A model generated the notes under the pieces. It saw only the letters and a program-made list of their open reading frames with translations. It made no database searches and had not been told where the DNA came from. A stretch of DNA of 64,000 nucleotides, from the NCBI GenBank assembly GCA_017503235.1, contig JAFVTL010000045.1:1-64000 (forward strand), written 5' to 3'. A program made the translations under genes and the position numbers. Of this stretch, positions 7,599-16,547 are shown piece by piece. Within the stretch, counting starts at the first letter, position 1, and each line of letters begins with the position of its first letter. The stretch comes from Bacteroidaceae bacterium. GTDB lineage: Bacteria; Bacteroidota; Bacteroidia; Bacteroidales; Bacteroidaceae.

Positions 7599-9257
7599 TT
7601 AAATTATCTCTATTCCTTGCTTTTTGCAGAGTTCCACTCCCAAATCCTTCAGCTTGAACTTCTGGATTTTTCCGCTACCGGTCATCGGGAATTCCTTGAT
7701 GAAGAAGATGTACTTCGGAATCTTGTAGCGGGCAATCTTGCCGTCGCAGAAGTCGCGCACATCGAATTCGTTCATTTCCACACCTTCGTGCAGGATGATG
7801 AATGCTCCTACCGCTTCGCCGTATCGCTTGGATGGGATACCGGCCACTTGCACATCCTTGATGCCTTCCATCTGGTAGAGGAATTCCTCGATTTCGCGTG
7901 GATAGATATTCTCACCCCCACGGATAATCATATCCTTGATGCGGCCCGTGATGCGATAGTTGCCGTCCTCGTCCTTCACGCCGAGGTCGCCCGAATGGAG
8001 GAATCCGTTTTCGTCAATCACTTCGGCGGTCGCTTCGGGGTTCTTGTAGTATCCCTTCATGGTGTTGTAGCCACGGTTGCACATTTCACCTTGCACACCA
8101 ACCGGACATTCTTCGCCCGTCTCAGGGTCGATGACACGCACTTCGGTAAACTCATAATCGCGTCCTACGGTAGTGCAACGCACTTCGAACGGGTCGTCCA
8201 CACGGGTGTGGGTCATACCCGGCGATGCTTCGGTCAGGCCATATACGCTGGTCACCTTCATGAACATCTTTTCTTCTACCTGGCGCATCAGCTCGATAGG
8301 ACATAAGGCACCTGCCATGATACCCACACGGAGGCTGGACATGTCGAACATTTCGAACATGGGGTGGTTCAGTTCGGCAATGAACATGGTAGGCACGCCA
8401 TAGAGCGACGTACATCTTTCTTTATGTACCGAAGCGAGCACCACCAGTGGGTCGAAGCGTTCCACCATCACCTGCGTACATCCGTGAGTGAGGCAGTTCA
8501 TGGTAGCCAATACCACACCGAAGCAGTGGAAGAGAGGCACGCACACGCAAAGCTTGTCCTCGCTTGTGAACTTCATGTGCTCGCCGGTGAGGAAACCGTT
8601 GTTCGCTATATTATAATGAGTGAGCATCACGCCTTTCGGGAATCCGGTCGTGCCCGAGGTGTATTGCATGTTCACTACATCGTGGCAAGTCACTTTTTTC
8701 TTGGCTTCGATGAGTTCTTCGTCCTCGATGTTGCTTCCGAGGAGGAGAATCTCAGCCGTATTGTACATACCCCGGTACTTTTCCTGTCCGATGTAGATGA
8801 CATTCTTCATCCGCGGGAAACGTTCGCTCTTCAAGTAGCCGCGTTGGCAGGTCTTCAGCTCGGGGAGCATGGTGTTGACCATATTGACGAAGTCATCGCT
8901 GCCGCGGTCGCCGTTCACGATACAGAGGGTGTGCATGTCGGAGTTCTGGCAGAGGTATTCCAGTTCCGCCTGCTTGTAGTTGGTGTTTACCGTCACCGCC
9001 ACGGCCCCAATCTTGGCACAGGCATAAAGGAAGGTCAGCCAGTCGGGCACGTTTCCTGCCCAGATGCCTACATGGGTTCCTTTTTCCACTCCGATGGAAA
9101 GCAGTCCTTTGGCCATGTTGTCCACACGTTCGTTGAACTTGCTCCAAGTGAAGCGCAGGTTACGGTCAGAGTAAACGATGTATTCTTTATCGGGAGTGGT
9201 CGCAGCCCAATGCTCCAACCAATCGCCGAGGGTTCTGTTTGATAATTCAAGACTCAT
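7599..9257 (-). CDS. AMP-binding acyl-CoA ligase
   Basis: 552 residues, the usual length for medium/long-chain fatty-acyl-CoA synthetases, which activate a carboxylic acid with ATP and CoA through an acyl-adenylate. The P-loop-like motif [11 protein letters not shown] is at residues 199-209; the C-terminal subdomain has [20 protein letters not shown] and the catalytic Lys of GSGKIQKFK near residue 533. No signal peptide, so cytosolic. The XRE-cupin regulator gene lies 112 nt upstream on the same strand with a palindromic repeat between, so regulation by it is plausible but not shown. Chain-length preference cannot be read from sequence. Confidence 0.9.
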   Translation of the reverse strand: MSLELSNRTLGDWLEHWAATTPDKEYIVYSDRNLRFTWSKFNERVDNMAKGLLSIGVEKGTHVGIWAGNVPDWLTFLYACAKIGAVAVTVNTNYKQAELEYLCQNSDMHTLCIVNGDRGSDDFVNMVNTMLPELKTCQRGYLKSERFPRMKNVIYIGQEKYRGMYNTAEILLLGSNIEDEELIEAKKKVTCHDVVNMQYTSGTTGFPKGVMLTHYNIANNGFLTGEHMKFTSEDKLCVCVPLFHCFGVVLATMNCLTHGCTQVMVERFDPLVVLASVHKERCTSLYGVPTMFIAELNHPMFEMFDMSSLRVGIMAGALCPIELMRQVEEKMFMKVTSVYGLTEASPGMTHTRVDDPFEVRCTTVGRDYEFTEVRVIDPETGEECPVGVQGEMCNRGYNTMKGYYKNPEATAEVIDENGFLHSGDLGVKDEDGNYRITGRIKDMIIRGGENIYPREIEEFLYQMEGIKDVQVAGIPSKRYGEAVGAFIILHEGVEMNEFDVRDFCDGKIARYKIPKYIFFIKEFPMTGSGKIQKFKLKDLGVELCKKQGIEII

Positions 9258-9273
9258 TGTTCTTTCTTATTTT

Positions 9274-9359
9274 TCACCACGGATTACACAAATGAACACA
9301 GATTATTATATATCCGGAAGGAATGATGAATTCGTGATAATCTGTGTAATCTGTGGTGA
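9274..9359. repeat. Dispersed palindrome family B, copy 1
   Basis: TCACCACGGATTACACA on the left and TGTGTAATCTGTGGTGA on the right form a long near-perfect stem. It fills the gap between the regulator and the acyl-CoA ligase. A related copy lies at 45360-45438. Confidence 0.7.
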
Positions 9360-9369
9360 GTTAAAAACA

Positions 9370-9948
9370 TCAAATTGGAGTATAAACGACCGCAAGAATT
9401 TTGGCGGCCTGTCCTTCGTAACCATGTACGTGGTGAGGCACGATAGAGTCGTAATAGATGCTGTCGCCCGCTTCGATGACATGGCTCTTCTTGCCGTATG
9501 TGATTTCTACGGCGCCTTCCATTACGTGGATGAACTCTTCGCCTTCGTGTGAAGAAACTTCGTAATTGGTCTCGTCGGTGGCTTCAATGTCAATGATGAA
9601 CGGCTCCATGTGGCGGTCGGCCTTCGACTTGGAGAGCGACTGGTAATGCATGTGGGTACGTGCATTCATGGCATTGTTCGAGAAACTGATAGTTTTTTGC
9701 GAATCATCCTGCTTGCGTGTGATGACGGCTCCCACTTCGTCCTGATCGTCCAGGAAAGTGCCGAGGCGTACACCCAGTGCACGGGCTATCTTGATAAGTG
9801 GAGCGAGTGAAGGAATGTCCACGTTGTTTTCTATTCGGTTAATCTGTTCTTCAGCAAGGCCGGTGCGTTCGGCAAGCTCAGCCACGCTGATTTGTTTCGT
9901 TTCACGGAGAGACTTTATCTTTTCTCCTACGATTTTGGTATTGTCCAT
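9370..9948 (-). CDS. XRE family transcriptional regulator with cupin sensor domain
   Basis: 192 residues in two parts: an N-terminal helix-turn-helix (about 8-62, with SVAELAERTGLAEEQINRIE) and a C-terminal cupin beta barrel (about 115-190, with SSHEGEEFIHVMEGAVEITY and GDSIYYDSIVPHHVHGYEG). This architecture is that of small-molecule-sensing XRE-cupin regulators. His residues in the cupin could bind a metal. The downstream acyl-CoA ligase on the same strand is the obvious candidate target. A TAAATTTG element (9983-9990, minus strand) lies upstream. Confidence 0.9.
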   Translation of the reverse strand: MDNTKIVGEKIKSLRETKQISVAELAERTGLAEEQINRIENNVDIPSLAPLIKIARALGVRLGTFLDDQDEVGAVITRKQDDSQKTISFSNNAMNARTHMHYQSLSKSKADRHMEPFIIDIEATDETNYEVSSHEGEEFIHVMEGAVEITYGKKSHVIEAGDSIYYDSIVPHHVHGYEGQAAKILAVVYTPI

Positions 9949-9982
9949 ATATTGGTTTTGTTAATTTGTTATTTTAAAGCCG

Positions 9983-9990
9983 CAAATTTA
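9983..9990 (-). promoter_or_regulatory. Candidate -7 element (TAAATTTG) of the XRE-cupin gene
   Basis: Matches the Bacteroidetes TAnnTTTG element 35 nt upstream of the ATG at 9948. No TTTG was seen at the expected -33 distance. Confidence 0.4.
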
Positions 9991-10023
9991 TAACAAATAA
10001 TTAGAATATTTGCTATTTTGGTG

Positions 10024-10061
10024 AAAAAAACAAAGGAAAAACTTGGTTAAGCTTTTCCTTT
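10024..10061 (-). terminator. Terminator of the acyltransferase gene
   Basis: AAAGGAAAA (10032-10040) pairs with TTTTCCTTT (10053-10061). On the minus strand a T-run follows the stem, as expected for Rho-independent termination just past the stop at 10067. Confidence 0.65.
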
Positions 10062-10066
10062 ATTGA

Positions 10067-10624
10067 TTATTCGATGTCTCCTATACTGAAATTCTCGGGT
10101 ATTTTCCCTTTGAAATCCTTATAATAGAGCTTGATTTCCCTCATGTCTTTGTCGATGTCGCCGGTGGGGTAGAACATCTTTCCTGCCGTGATACACTTCC
10201 GGCTGTAGTCTATCCCTATCAGCATGATGGGAATATTGGCTCCCATGGCAATGTGGTAGAACCCTTTCTTCCAGTTGGGATTGGCTTTGCGCGTACCTTC
10301 CGGGGTGATGGCCAGATGGAAAGTCTTGCTTTCCTTGGCAATCTTGACTACCTGGTCAACCAGCGAGGTGCGGCGGCTTCTGTCTACCGGAATGCCTCCC
10401 ATCCATCGGAAGAAAGGTCCCAAAGGCCAGAAGAACCAGTCCTTCTTCATCATGAATCCGGTGTCGCGGCCGATGGCTCCATAGAACAGTTTCCCGATGA
10501 ACAAGTCCCAATTGCTGGTGTGGGGCGCAGCACAAATGATGTATTTGTCAAGGTCGGGTACGGATACTTCTGCTTTCCATCCCAACACCTTATAATAGAT
10601 AAAGCCAAAAATCGCTTTCTTCAT
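10067..10624 (-). CDS. PlsC-like 1-acyl-glycerol-3-phosphate acyltransferase family protein
   Basis: 185 residues, shorter than classical PlsC but typical of a Bacteroidetes subgroup. The HX4D catalytic motif is in APHTSNWDLFIGK (residues about 33-45); the acceptor-binding PEGTRKANPNWKKGFYHIA is at about 108-126. The family transfers acyl groups to lysophosphatidic acid or related acceptors at the inner membrane. The exact acceptor is not evident. It starts 9 nt after the 80-residue upstream gene, forming a two-gene operon that ends at a terminator (10024-10061). Confidence 0.85.
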   Translation of the reverse strand: MKKAIFGFIYYKVLGWKAEVSVPDLDKYIICAAPHTSNWDLFIGKLFYGAIGRDTGFMMKKDWFFWPLGPFFRWMGGIPVDRSRRTSLVDQVVKIAKESKTFHLAITPEGTRKANPNWKKGFYHIAMGANIPIMLIGIDYSRKCITAGKMFYPTGDIDKDMREIKLYYKDFKGKIPENFSIGDIE

Positions 10625-10633
10625 GAGCGGCGC

Positions 10634-10876
10634 TTATTGGATCTTAGCCAGTTCGTCGGCTACCTTTTCCACTTCCTTGTTCAGGTCTTCACGCAGCTTT
10701 TTGTAGTAACCCTTGACGTTGCCCGGCTGGGTGTGGCTGATGCGTGGTATCAAAGCCAGTACGTTCTCTACGGATTCAAGAACCACTACGCGGTTTACGC
10801 CTTCAAACAAACTTGCCAGGAACAAGTCGCCGGCTATATAGGAAATACGCTTTTTCAAATTTCTTCTGCTTGCCAT
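10634..10876 (-). CDS. Unrecognised 80-residue helical protein
   Basis: A small basic-to-acidic protein (MASRRNLKKRISYIAGDLF at the start, KVADELAKIQ at the end) without a signal peptide or clear membrane span. It is probably helical and cytosolic. It is the first gene of a two-gene operon with the PlsC-like acyltransferase 9 nt downstream, which hints at an envelope lipid role, but nothing in its sequence shows it. I recall similar short proteins in Bacteroidales, without a name. A TATCTTTG promoter element lies 42 nt upstream. Confidence 0.7.
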   Translation of the reverse strand: MASRRNLKKRISYIAGDLFLASLFEGVNRVVVLESVENVLALIPRISHTQPGNVKGYYKKLREDLNKEVEKVADELAKIQ

Positions 10877-10917
10877 AATTTTGTTGTTTTAAGTTAATGG
10901 AATGTTCTATTTCGCTT

Positions 10918-10925
10918 CAAAGATA
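10918..10925 (-). promoter_or_regulatory. Candidate -7 element (TATCTTTG)
   Basis: Perfect match to TAnnTTTG on the minus strand, 42 nt before the ATG at 10876. The divergent gene pfp has TATATTTG at 10949-10956 on the plus strand, so the two promoters would lie almost back to back. Confidence 0.5.
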
Positions 10926-10948
10926 CGATTTTTATTTGTATACGTTTT

Positions 10949-10956
10949 TATATTTG
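10949..10956 (+). promoter_or_regulatory. Candidate -7 element (TATATTTG) of pfp
   Basis: Matches TAnnTTTG about 90 nt before the pfp start. The nearest upstream TTTG (10935-10938) is only 10 bp away, closer than usual for the -33 element. Confidence 0.35.
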
Positions 10957-11047
10957 CAAAAAAAGAGCGAAATTTGCACTGCCTTTTGTACAAAAAACTG
11001 TTCGAAAGGAATGAAATGGAAGATAAACCTTTTAAATTGTAAATTAT

Positions 11048-12691
11048 ATGACAAAAAGTGCATTGCAAATTGCCAGAGCTGCTTATCAGCCAAAACTTCC
11101 TAAGGCGTTGAAAGGCGCCGTTATCGCAAAGGAAGGCGAAGCAACCCAGTCTGTTGCTGATCAGGAAGCCATCAAGGCTTTGTTCCCTAACACATACGGT
11201 ATGCCGTTGATTCAATTCGTTGAAGGAAATGCCGTTGAATATCCTGCTATCAAGGTAGGTGTTATCTTGTCGGGTGGTCAGGCTCCTGGCGGTCACAATG
11301 TGATATCTGGTTTGTTCGACGGTATCAAGAAGTTGAACAAGGACAGCAAATTGTATGGTTTCATCTTGGGTCCTGGAGGCTTGGTTGACCATAACTATAT
11401 GGAACTGACTTCAGACATCATCGATGAATATCGTAACACAGGTGGTTTCGACATCATCGGTTCAGGCCGTACAAAGCTTGAAAAGGAAGAACAGTTCGAA
11501 AAGGGCTTGGAAATTATCAAGGAATTGGGCATCAACGCATTGGTAATCATCGGTGGTGACGACTCCAACACCAATGCCTGTGTATTGGCAGAATACTATG
11601 CAGCCAAGAAGTGTGGCGTTCAGGTTATCGGTTGTCCGAAGACTATCGACGGTGACTTGAAGAACGAAATGATTGAAACTTCATTCGGTTTCGATACAGC
11701 TTGCAAGACTTATTCTGAAATGATTGGTAACATTCAGCGCGACTGTAACTCTTCACGCAAGTACTGGCACTTCATCAAGTTGATGGGTCGTTCAGCTTCT
11801 CACATCGCTTTGGAATGTGCTTTGCAGACTCAGCCTAACTTGTGTATCGTATCAGAAGAAGTGGAAGCCAACAACATGTCTTTGGATGATGTAGTAACTT
11901 ATATCGCTCAGGCTGTAGCTAACCGTGCTGTTGAAGGCAACAATTACGGTACTGTATTGATTCCGGAAGGTTTGATTGAATTCATTCCGGCTATGAAGAA
12001 GCTCATCGCTGAATTGAATGACTTCCTGGCTCACAATGCTGCTGAATTTGCAATGGTGAAGAAGTCACAACAACGTGAATACATCATCAGTAAGTTGTCA
12101 AAGGAAAATGCTGACATCTATGCTTCATTGCCGGAAGGCGTTGCCCGTCAGCTGACTCTCGACCGCGACCCGCACGGTAACGTACAGGTTTCTTTGATTG
12201 AAACAGAAAAGTTGCTTTCTGACATGGTAGCCGTTAAGTTGGCTCAGTGGAAGGAAGAAGGCAAGTATGTAGGCAAGTTTGCTGCACAGCACCACTTCTT
12301 CGGTTATGAAGGCCGTTGTGCTGCTCCATCTAACTTCGATGCTGACTATTGCTATTCTTTGGGTTATACAGCATCTATGTTGATCGCTAACGGCAAGACA
12401 GGATATATGTCTTCTGTACGCAACACAACAGCTCCTGCTGAAGAATGGATTGCAGGCGGTGTGCCCATCACAATGATGATGAACATGGAACGTCGTCATG
12501 GCGAAATGAAGCCGGTTATCCAGAAGGCTTTGGTGAAGCTCGATGGTGCTCCGTTCAAGGCATTCGCTGCCAACCGCGAAGAATGGGCTTTGAAGACCAG
12601 CTATGTATATCCAGGTCCTATCCAGTACTTTGGTCCTACTGAAGTGTGCGATGAACCGACCAAGACATTGCAGCTTGAACAAGCCAAGTAA
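11048..12691 (+). CDS. pfp: Diphosphate--fructose-6-phosphate 1-phosphotransferase
   Basis: 547 residues, the long PPi-dependent phosphofructokinase class. It phosphorylates fructose-6-phosphate with pyrophosphate in a reversible glycolytic step. GGDDSNTNA (residues 169-177) has the Asp-Asp that marks PPi rather than ATP use, and [10 protein letters not shown] (about 197-206) carries the catalytic Asp residues; [18 protein letters not shown] is the substrate-binding helix. The codon use is that of a highly expressed gene. It is transcribed alone: the promoter-like TATATTTG lies at 10949 and a palindrome follows the stop codon by 17 nt. Confidence 0.95.
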   Translation: MTKSALQIARAAYQPKLPKALKGAVIAKEGEATQSVADQEAIKALFPNTYGMPLIQFVEGNAVEYPAIKVGVILSGGQAPGGHNVISGLFDGIKKLNKDSKLYGFILGPGGLVDHNYMELTSDIIDEYRNTGGFDIIGSGRTKLEKEEQFEKGLEIIKELGINALVIIGGDDSNTNACVLAEYYAAKKCGVQVIGCPKTIDGDLKNEMIETSFGFDTACKTYSEMIGNIQRDCNSSRKYWHFIKLMGRSASHIALECALQTQPNLCIVSEEVEANNMSLDDVVTYIAQAVANRAVEGNNYGTVLIPEGLIEFIPAMKKLIAELNDFLAHNAAEFAMVKKSQQREYIISKLSKENADIYASLPEGVARQLTLDRDPHGNVQVSLIETEKLLSDMVAVKLAQWKEEGKYVGKFAAQHHFFGYEGRCAAPSNFDADYCYSLGYTASMLIANGKTGYMSSVRNTTAPAEEWIAGGVPITMMMNMERRHGEMKPVIQKALVKLDGAPFKAFAANREEWALKTSYVYPGPIQYFGPTEVCDEPTKTLQLEQAK

Positions 12692-12708
12692 TTATTGAAA
12701 ACTATAAT

Positions 12709-12790
12709 GGTGTCATTCTGAACGTATTGAAAAATCTGGATTCATTCACGTTTGTGCTTGAGGATTTTTCACCCTGTTCAGAATGACACC
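12709..12790. repeat. Dispersed palindrome family A, copy 3
   Basis: Perfect 15-bp outer arms GGTGTCATTCTGAAC (12709-12723) and GTTCAGAATGACACC (12776-12790), with an inner GAAAAATC/GGATTTTTC pair and the shared centre TTTGTGCTT. It separates pfp from the GH25 gene and may act as the pfp terminator. It covers the first possible ATG (12783) of the next frame. Confidence 0.7.
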
Positions 12791-12800
12791 TTGTTTTATA

Positions 12801-13685
12801 ATGGTCAGCAACAAGAAGACAACAACTCCCAGAAAGCCCCGTCAGACAACGTCCCACAAGGCATCTGCAAAGGCTGCATCCCGCAAAACCACGCCTCGTA
12901 AGAAAAAGAAAGTGGCGAAGAAGTGGGAAGTGCCCGTGTGGATGTATTATGCGCTGATGGCGCTGATGACCATTGTCTTTATAGCTGTTTTCTATTATTT
13001 CTTCATTCGTCCTTATGCCTATCGTTGGAAGCCTTGTTATGGCATGAAGGCATATGGCGTCTGTCTGCCAGCCGGTTATCGGGTGCATGGCATTGACATA
13101 TCCCATCATCAGGACCGGGTGAATTGGAAACTGCTCTCTCAAACCCGGAAGGGAAACTTCCCCATCCGTTTCATTTTCATGAAGGCCACCGAGGGAGGAG
13201 ATTTCTCGGACAAGCAGTTCGTGGCTAACTTTGATTCGGCACGTGCCAATGGTTTCATTCGGGGAGCCTATCATTTCTATAATCCGAAGACAGACGCATC
13301 GCGTCAAGCCGACTTCTTCATCAACTCTGTGAAACTTGAAAAGGGTGACCTTCCGCCAGTGCTCGACATCGAACAGAAATCGAAGGATATGGACAAGCTG
13401 CGTGCCGACCTCAAGGTTTGGTTGAAGAAGATTGAAGCGCATTATGGGGTAAAGCCCATTATTTATGCTTCCTACAAATATAAGGAACGCTATCTGAACG
13501 ATTCGGTGTTCGATTCTTATCCCTATTGGATTGCCCATTATTATGTTGACTCCGTTCGCTACGATGGCGATTGGAAGTTCTGGCAGCACACCGATTATGG
13601 TACCATTCCTGGCATCGACGGGCGGGTCGATCTCAATGTGTTCAATGGTTCTGTCAGTTCGTTGGACAGTCTCCGTATCCGATAA
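12801..13685 (+). CDS. Membrane-anchored GH25 family muramidase
   Basis: 294 residues from ATG 12801; an ATG at 12783 is rejected because it lies inside a palindrome arm. The first 45 residues are very rich in Lys, Arg, Thr and Ser, followed by one membrane segment (about 46-68), so the basic tail should be cytosolic and the enzyme periplasmic. The GH25 lysozyme fold follows: DISHHQ (Asp99), FMKATEGGDFSD, RGAYHFYNP, PVLDIEQ (Asp189 and Glu191, the catalytic pair position) and WQHTDYGTIPGIDGRVDLN. The family cleaves the beta-1,4 bond between MurNAc and GlcNAc. The long basic N-terminus is unusual for secreted lysozymes and suggests a role in cell wall remodelling. Confidence 0.88.
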   Translation: MVSNKKTTTPRKPRQTTSHKASAKAASRKTTPRKKKKVAKKWEVPVWMYYALMALMTIVFIAVFYYFFIRPYAYRWKPCYGMKAYGVCLPAGYRVHGIDISHHQDRVNWKLLSQTRKGNFPIRFIFMKATEGGDFSDKQFVANFDSARANGFIRGAYHFYNPKTDASRQADFFINSVKLEKGDLPPVLDIEQKSKDMDKLRADLKVWLKKIEAHYGVKPIIYASYKYKERYLNDSVFDSYPYWIAHYYVDSVRYDGDWKFWQHTDYGTIPGIDGRVDLNVFNGSVSSLDSLRIR

Positions 13686-13703
13686 CTGTAGCTTTGCGAA
13701 AAA

Positions 13704-13740
13704 GAAAGTGTCACTTTACGAGGTGTAAAGCGACACTTTC
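13704..13740. terminator. Bidirectional terminator between GH25 and prmA
   Basis: GAAAGTGTCACTTTAC (13704-13719) pairs with GTAAAGCGACACTTTC (13725-13740) with one mismatch. It has A-rich and T-rich flanks, which fits termination of both convergent genes. Confidence 0.7.
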
Positions 13741-13749
13741 CTTTTATGA

Positions 13750-14595
13750 TTATTTCATTGTAAATTTTACAGCTGCCCAGTTGTTCTTCTCCCGGTGATG
13801 GATGAAGGTCATGCCGAGGCTTTCTGCCTTTTCGCGGATGACTGGGATGTCTTCTATGTAGAAGCCGCTCATGTAAAGTTCGGAGCCGGAGTGCATGCAG
13901 GAGGCATATTGTGCCATATCGGCCAGAAGGATGTTGCGATTGATGTTGGCTATGATGACATCAAAGGGAGCGCGTCCTTTCAACAGGTTGGCGTCGCCTA
14001 ACTCTACGGTTATGTTTTCTATTCCATTCAAGTTGATGTTGTCACGCGAATTGTTCACACACCAGTCGTCGATATCGATTGCAGTGACGGGATTGGCACC
14101 ACGCATGGAAGCCAGGATAGCAAGGATGGAAGTACCACAACCCATGTCGAGTACGGATTTTCCTTGCAGGTCGGCATCGAGCAGCTCGCTGATGATGGAA
14201 CTGGTCGTTTCGTGGTGGCCGGTTCCGAATGCCATCTGTGGATTGATGAGGATTTCGTATTCTGTTTGGGGCGTGTCTTTGTGGAAGGTGCTATGAATGC
14301 AGCAACGGTCTCCTATCACTATGGGTTGGAAGAAGTTCTTTTCCCATTCCTCGTTCCAATCTTTATCCTCGGCTTCCTTTATAATATAGGTGATGGAAGT
14401 GTCGGGTAGGGGGAAGTTGGCTATCATTTCTTTCAGGGCTTCTTCGTCGAATAGTTGTTGCTGGATGTAGGCTTGTACGCCTTCTTCCCATTCAACGAAA
14501 CTTTCGAAACCGATTTCTCCTGCCAAGGCTGATACGATGTCGTTAACTATCTCATTACAAGGGCTTGTAGTGAATGTTACTTCAAAATATTTCAT
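13750..14595 (-). CDS. prmA: Ribosomal protein L11 methyltransferase
   Basis: 281 residues, close to the family norm. The SAM-binding motif VLDMGCGTSILAILA starts at residue 148 and is followed by the acidic motif AIDIDDW and by VIANINRNILL, the NxN-type catalytic loop of PrmA. The N-terminal 100 residues form the L11-recognising domain. The enzyme trimethylates several amino groups of ribosomal protein L11 in the cytosol. It lies downstream of the P5C dehydrogenase gene, but a terminator-like hairpin separates them. Confidence 0.92.
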   Translation of the reverse strand: MKYFEVTFTTSPCNEIVNDIVSALAGEIGFESFVEWEEGVQAYIQQQLFDEEALKEMIANFPLPDTSITYIIKEAEDKDWNEEWEKNFFQPIVIGDRCCIHSTFHKDTPQTEYEILINPQMAFGTGHHETTSSIISELLDADLQGKSVLDMGCGTSILAILASMRGANPVTAIDIDDWCVNNSRDNINLNGIENITVELGDANLLKGRAPFDVIIANINRNILLADMAQYASCMHSGSELYMSGFYIEDIPVIREKAESLGMTFIHHREKNNWAAVKFTMK

Positions 14596-14611
14596 GGGTA
14601 TCTATAAAATT

Positions 14612-14643
14612 AAAGAATCTGTATACGAATATACAGATTCTTT
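14612..14643 (-). terminator. Terminator of the P5C dehydrogenase gene
   Basis: AAAGAATCTGTATA and TATACAGATTCTTT form a 14-bp stem with a CGAA loop, 25 nt past the stop codon at 14668. The minus-strand downstream side is T-rich. Confidence 0.6.
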
Positions 14644-14667
14644 TTGAACTATGAGTAATAAAATGTA

Positions 14668-16293
14668 TTATTTCATAAATGGATAGGTGAAATCAGTAGG
14701 AGCATTCAAGGTTTCCTTGATGCAACGAGGACTGATCCAACGGTATAGGTTCAACTCTGAACCGGCCTTGTCATTGGTGCCACTGGCTCTTGCACCACCG
14801 AATGGTTGATTGCCTACCACGGCTCCTGTCGGCTTGTCGTTGATGTAGAAGTTGCCGGCTGCATATCTCAATGCTTGCATAGCAGTGTCGATATCATAGC
14901 GTGAGTGAGCGAAGATGGAACCTGTAAGTCCGTAAGGCGATGTGGTGTCACAAAGTGCCAATGTTTCTTCGTATTTGTCGGCATCGTACAGATAGATGGT
15001 GATGACTGGACCGAAGAGTTCGGTATACATGGTTTCGTATTTCGGATTTGAAGTGACGATGATGGTCGGTTCGATGAAATAACCTACGCTCTTGTCTCCG
15101 TTGCCACCGATAACGATTTCAGCTTCTTCACTTTGCTTGGCTCTGTTTACATATTCCATGATAGTGTCAAATGACTTTTCGTCGATGACTGAGTTCATGA
15201 AATTGCTCAATCCCAAAGAAGAACCCATCTTGATTTGTGGAATCATGCCTTTGATGTATTCCAATGTTTCGCCCCAGATTTCCTTCGGAATGTAAGCTCT
15301 TGATGCAGCTGAACACTTTTGGCCTTGATATTCGAATGCACCTCTTACGATAGCTACAGCCAATTGTTGGGTGTTGGCAGAATGATGTGCGAAGATGAAG
15401 TCCTTACCGCCTGTTTCACCTACAATCTTCGGATAAGTCTTGTAGTTGTTGATGTTTTCACCGATAGCCTTCCAGAAGTTGTTGAATGTTCTTGTACTGC
15501 CTGTGAAGTGTACACCGCCAAAATCAGGTGAAGCAAATACAACATCCGAAATGGTGGAACCGCTTCCTGGCAAGAAGTTGATGACACCATCAGGTACACC
15601 GGCTTCTTGAAGAATCTTCATCAGATAATAGTTGGAAAGAACAGCGGTTGATGCAGGTTTCCAGATAGTTACATTACCCATCAGAACGGGTGCGATGTTC
15701 AGGTTACATGCAATGGATGTGAAGTTGAAAGGAGATACGGCGTATACAAAGCCTTCCAACGGACGATATTCCAAACGGTTGATGGCGCTTGCATCACTCA
15801 ACGGTTGTTGTGCATATATCTTCGAAGCATAGAAAGAATTGAATCTCAAGAAGTCAATGGTTTCGCAAGCTGAGTCGATTTCTGCCTGGAATGGATTCTT
15901 GCCTTGTCCCAACATGGTTGCTGCATTGATGACATAACGATACTTGGTAGCCAGCAATTCAGCAGCCTTCATCATGATGCTGCATCGGTCAATCCAGTCT
16001 ACTTTTTCCCATTTCTTTCGGGCTTCCATGGCTGCATCAATAGCTGCTTGTACTGTTTCCTTGGTTGCCTTATGATATGTGGCGAGAACATGTCCATGTT
16101 CGGTTGGCATGACAATCTGACCCATGTCACCTGTCTTGACTTCCTTACCATTGATAATTAAAGGAATTTCAATACATTTGTTGTATTGTTCTGTTAATTC
16201 CTTTTCCAGAAGTTCTCTTTCTTTTGAATTGGGAGCGTACGAATAAACCGGTTCATTCTTGGGCTCTGCGAAGAAAAATGTAGCGTTGTTCAT
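14668..16293 (-). CDS. pruA: L-glutamate gamma-semialdehyde (1-pyrroline-5-carboxylate) dehydrogenase
   Basis: 541 residues, the eukaryote-like long form of P5C dehydrogenase. It oxidises glutamate-5-semialdehyde to glutamate with NAD(+), the second step of proline (and arginine/ornithine) degradation. The catalytic Cys327 is in QGQKCSAASRAY and the general base Glu293 in VGETGGKDF. The cofactor-binding FTGSTRTF and the C-terminal substrate loop (FGGARASGTNDKAG) are also visible. No proline dehydrogenase gene is next to it, so the source of its substrate is not shown here. Confidence 0.93.
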   Translation of the reverse strand: MNNATFFFAEPKNEPVYSYAPNSKERELLEKELTEQYNKCIEIPLIINGKEVKTGDMGQIVMPTEHGHVLATYHKATKETVQAAIDAAMEARKKWEKVDWIDRCSIMMKAAELLATKYRYVINAATMLGQGKNPFQAEIDSACETIDFLRFNSFYASKIYAQQPLSDASAINRLEYRPLEGFVYAVSPFNFTSIACNLNIAPVLMGNVTIWKPASTAVLSNYYLMKILQEAGVPDGVINFLPGSGSTISDVVFASPDFGGVHFTGSTRTFNNFWKAIGENINNYKTYPKIVGETGGKDFIFAHHSANTQQLAVAIVRGAFEYQGQKCSAASRAYIPKEIWGETLEYIKGMIPQIKMGSSLGLSNFMNSVIDEKSFDTIMEYVNRAKQSEEAEIVIGGNGDKSVGYFIEPTIIVTSNPKYETMYTELFGPVITIYLYDADKYEETLALCDTTSPYGLTGSIFAHSRYDIDTAMQALRYAAGNFYINDKPTGAVVGNQPFGGARASGTNDKAGSELNLYRWISPRCIKETLNAPTDFTYPFMK

Positions 16294-16339
16294 AGTAATA
16301 GCTATTAAGTTACAATTGAAATCATAGTTAACAATATCG

Positions 16340-16347
16340 CAAATATA
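16340..16347 (-). promoter_or_regulatory. Candidate -7 element (TATATTTG) of the P5C dehydrogenase gene
   Basis: Matches TAnnTTTG on the minus strand, 46 nt before the ATG at 16293. No -33 TTTG at the right distance was seen. Confidence 0.4.
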
Positions 16348-16496
16348 AAATTAAATTTGTAAGTGACGAAAAAAACGTCATGATTTTTGTATTTATTAGG
16401 AATAGAATACATGCTATGCTTGCACTTTTGCATAAAAATAGGGAAATCCCTACCAACGATTAGGGAAATTCTCTCCTTTGGATGGAAATCTCTTCC

Positions 16497-16504
16497 TATT
16501 TTTG
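16497..16504 (+). promoter_or_regulatory. Candidate promoter of the His/aromatic-rich protein gene
   Basis: TATTTTTG fits TAnnTTTG 43 nt before the ATG at 16548. TTTG at 16477-16480 lies 16 bp upstream, slightly closer than the usual -33 spacing. Two GGGAAAT words (16441 and about 16463) sit further upstream. Confidence 0.4.
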
Positions 16505-16547
16505 TATCGTGAAAATAGAAAATGCTAACGACTTAAAAAGAAAGAAT

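Noticed and set aside
8364..9242. 292-codon plus-strand frame
   Set aside because: Antisense to the acyl-CoA ligase; His- and Val-rich shadow composition.
12783..12800. Upstream ATG for the GH25 gene
   Set aside because: It is part of the right arm of a perfect inverted repeat; ATG 12801 gives the normal protein.
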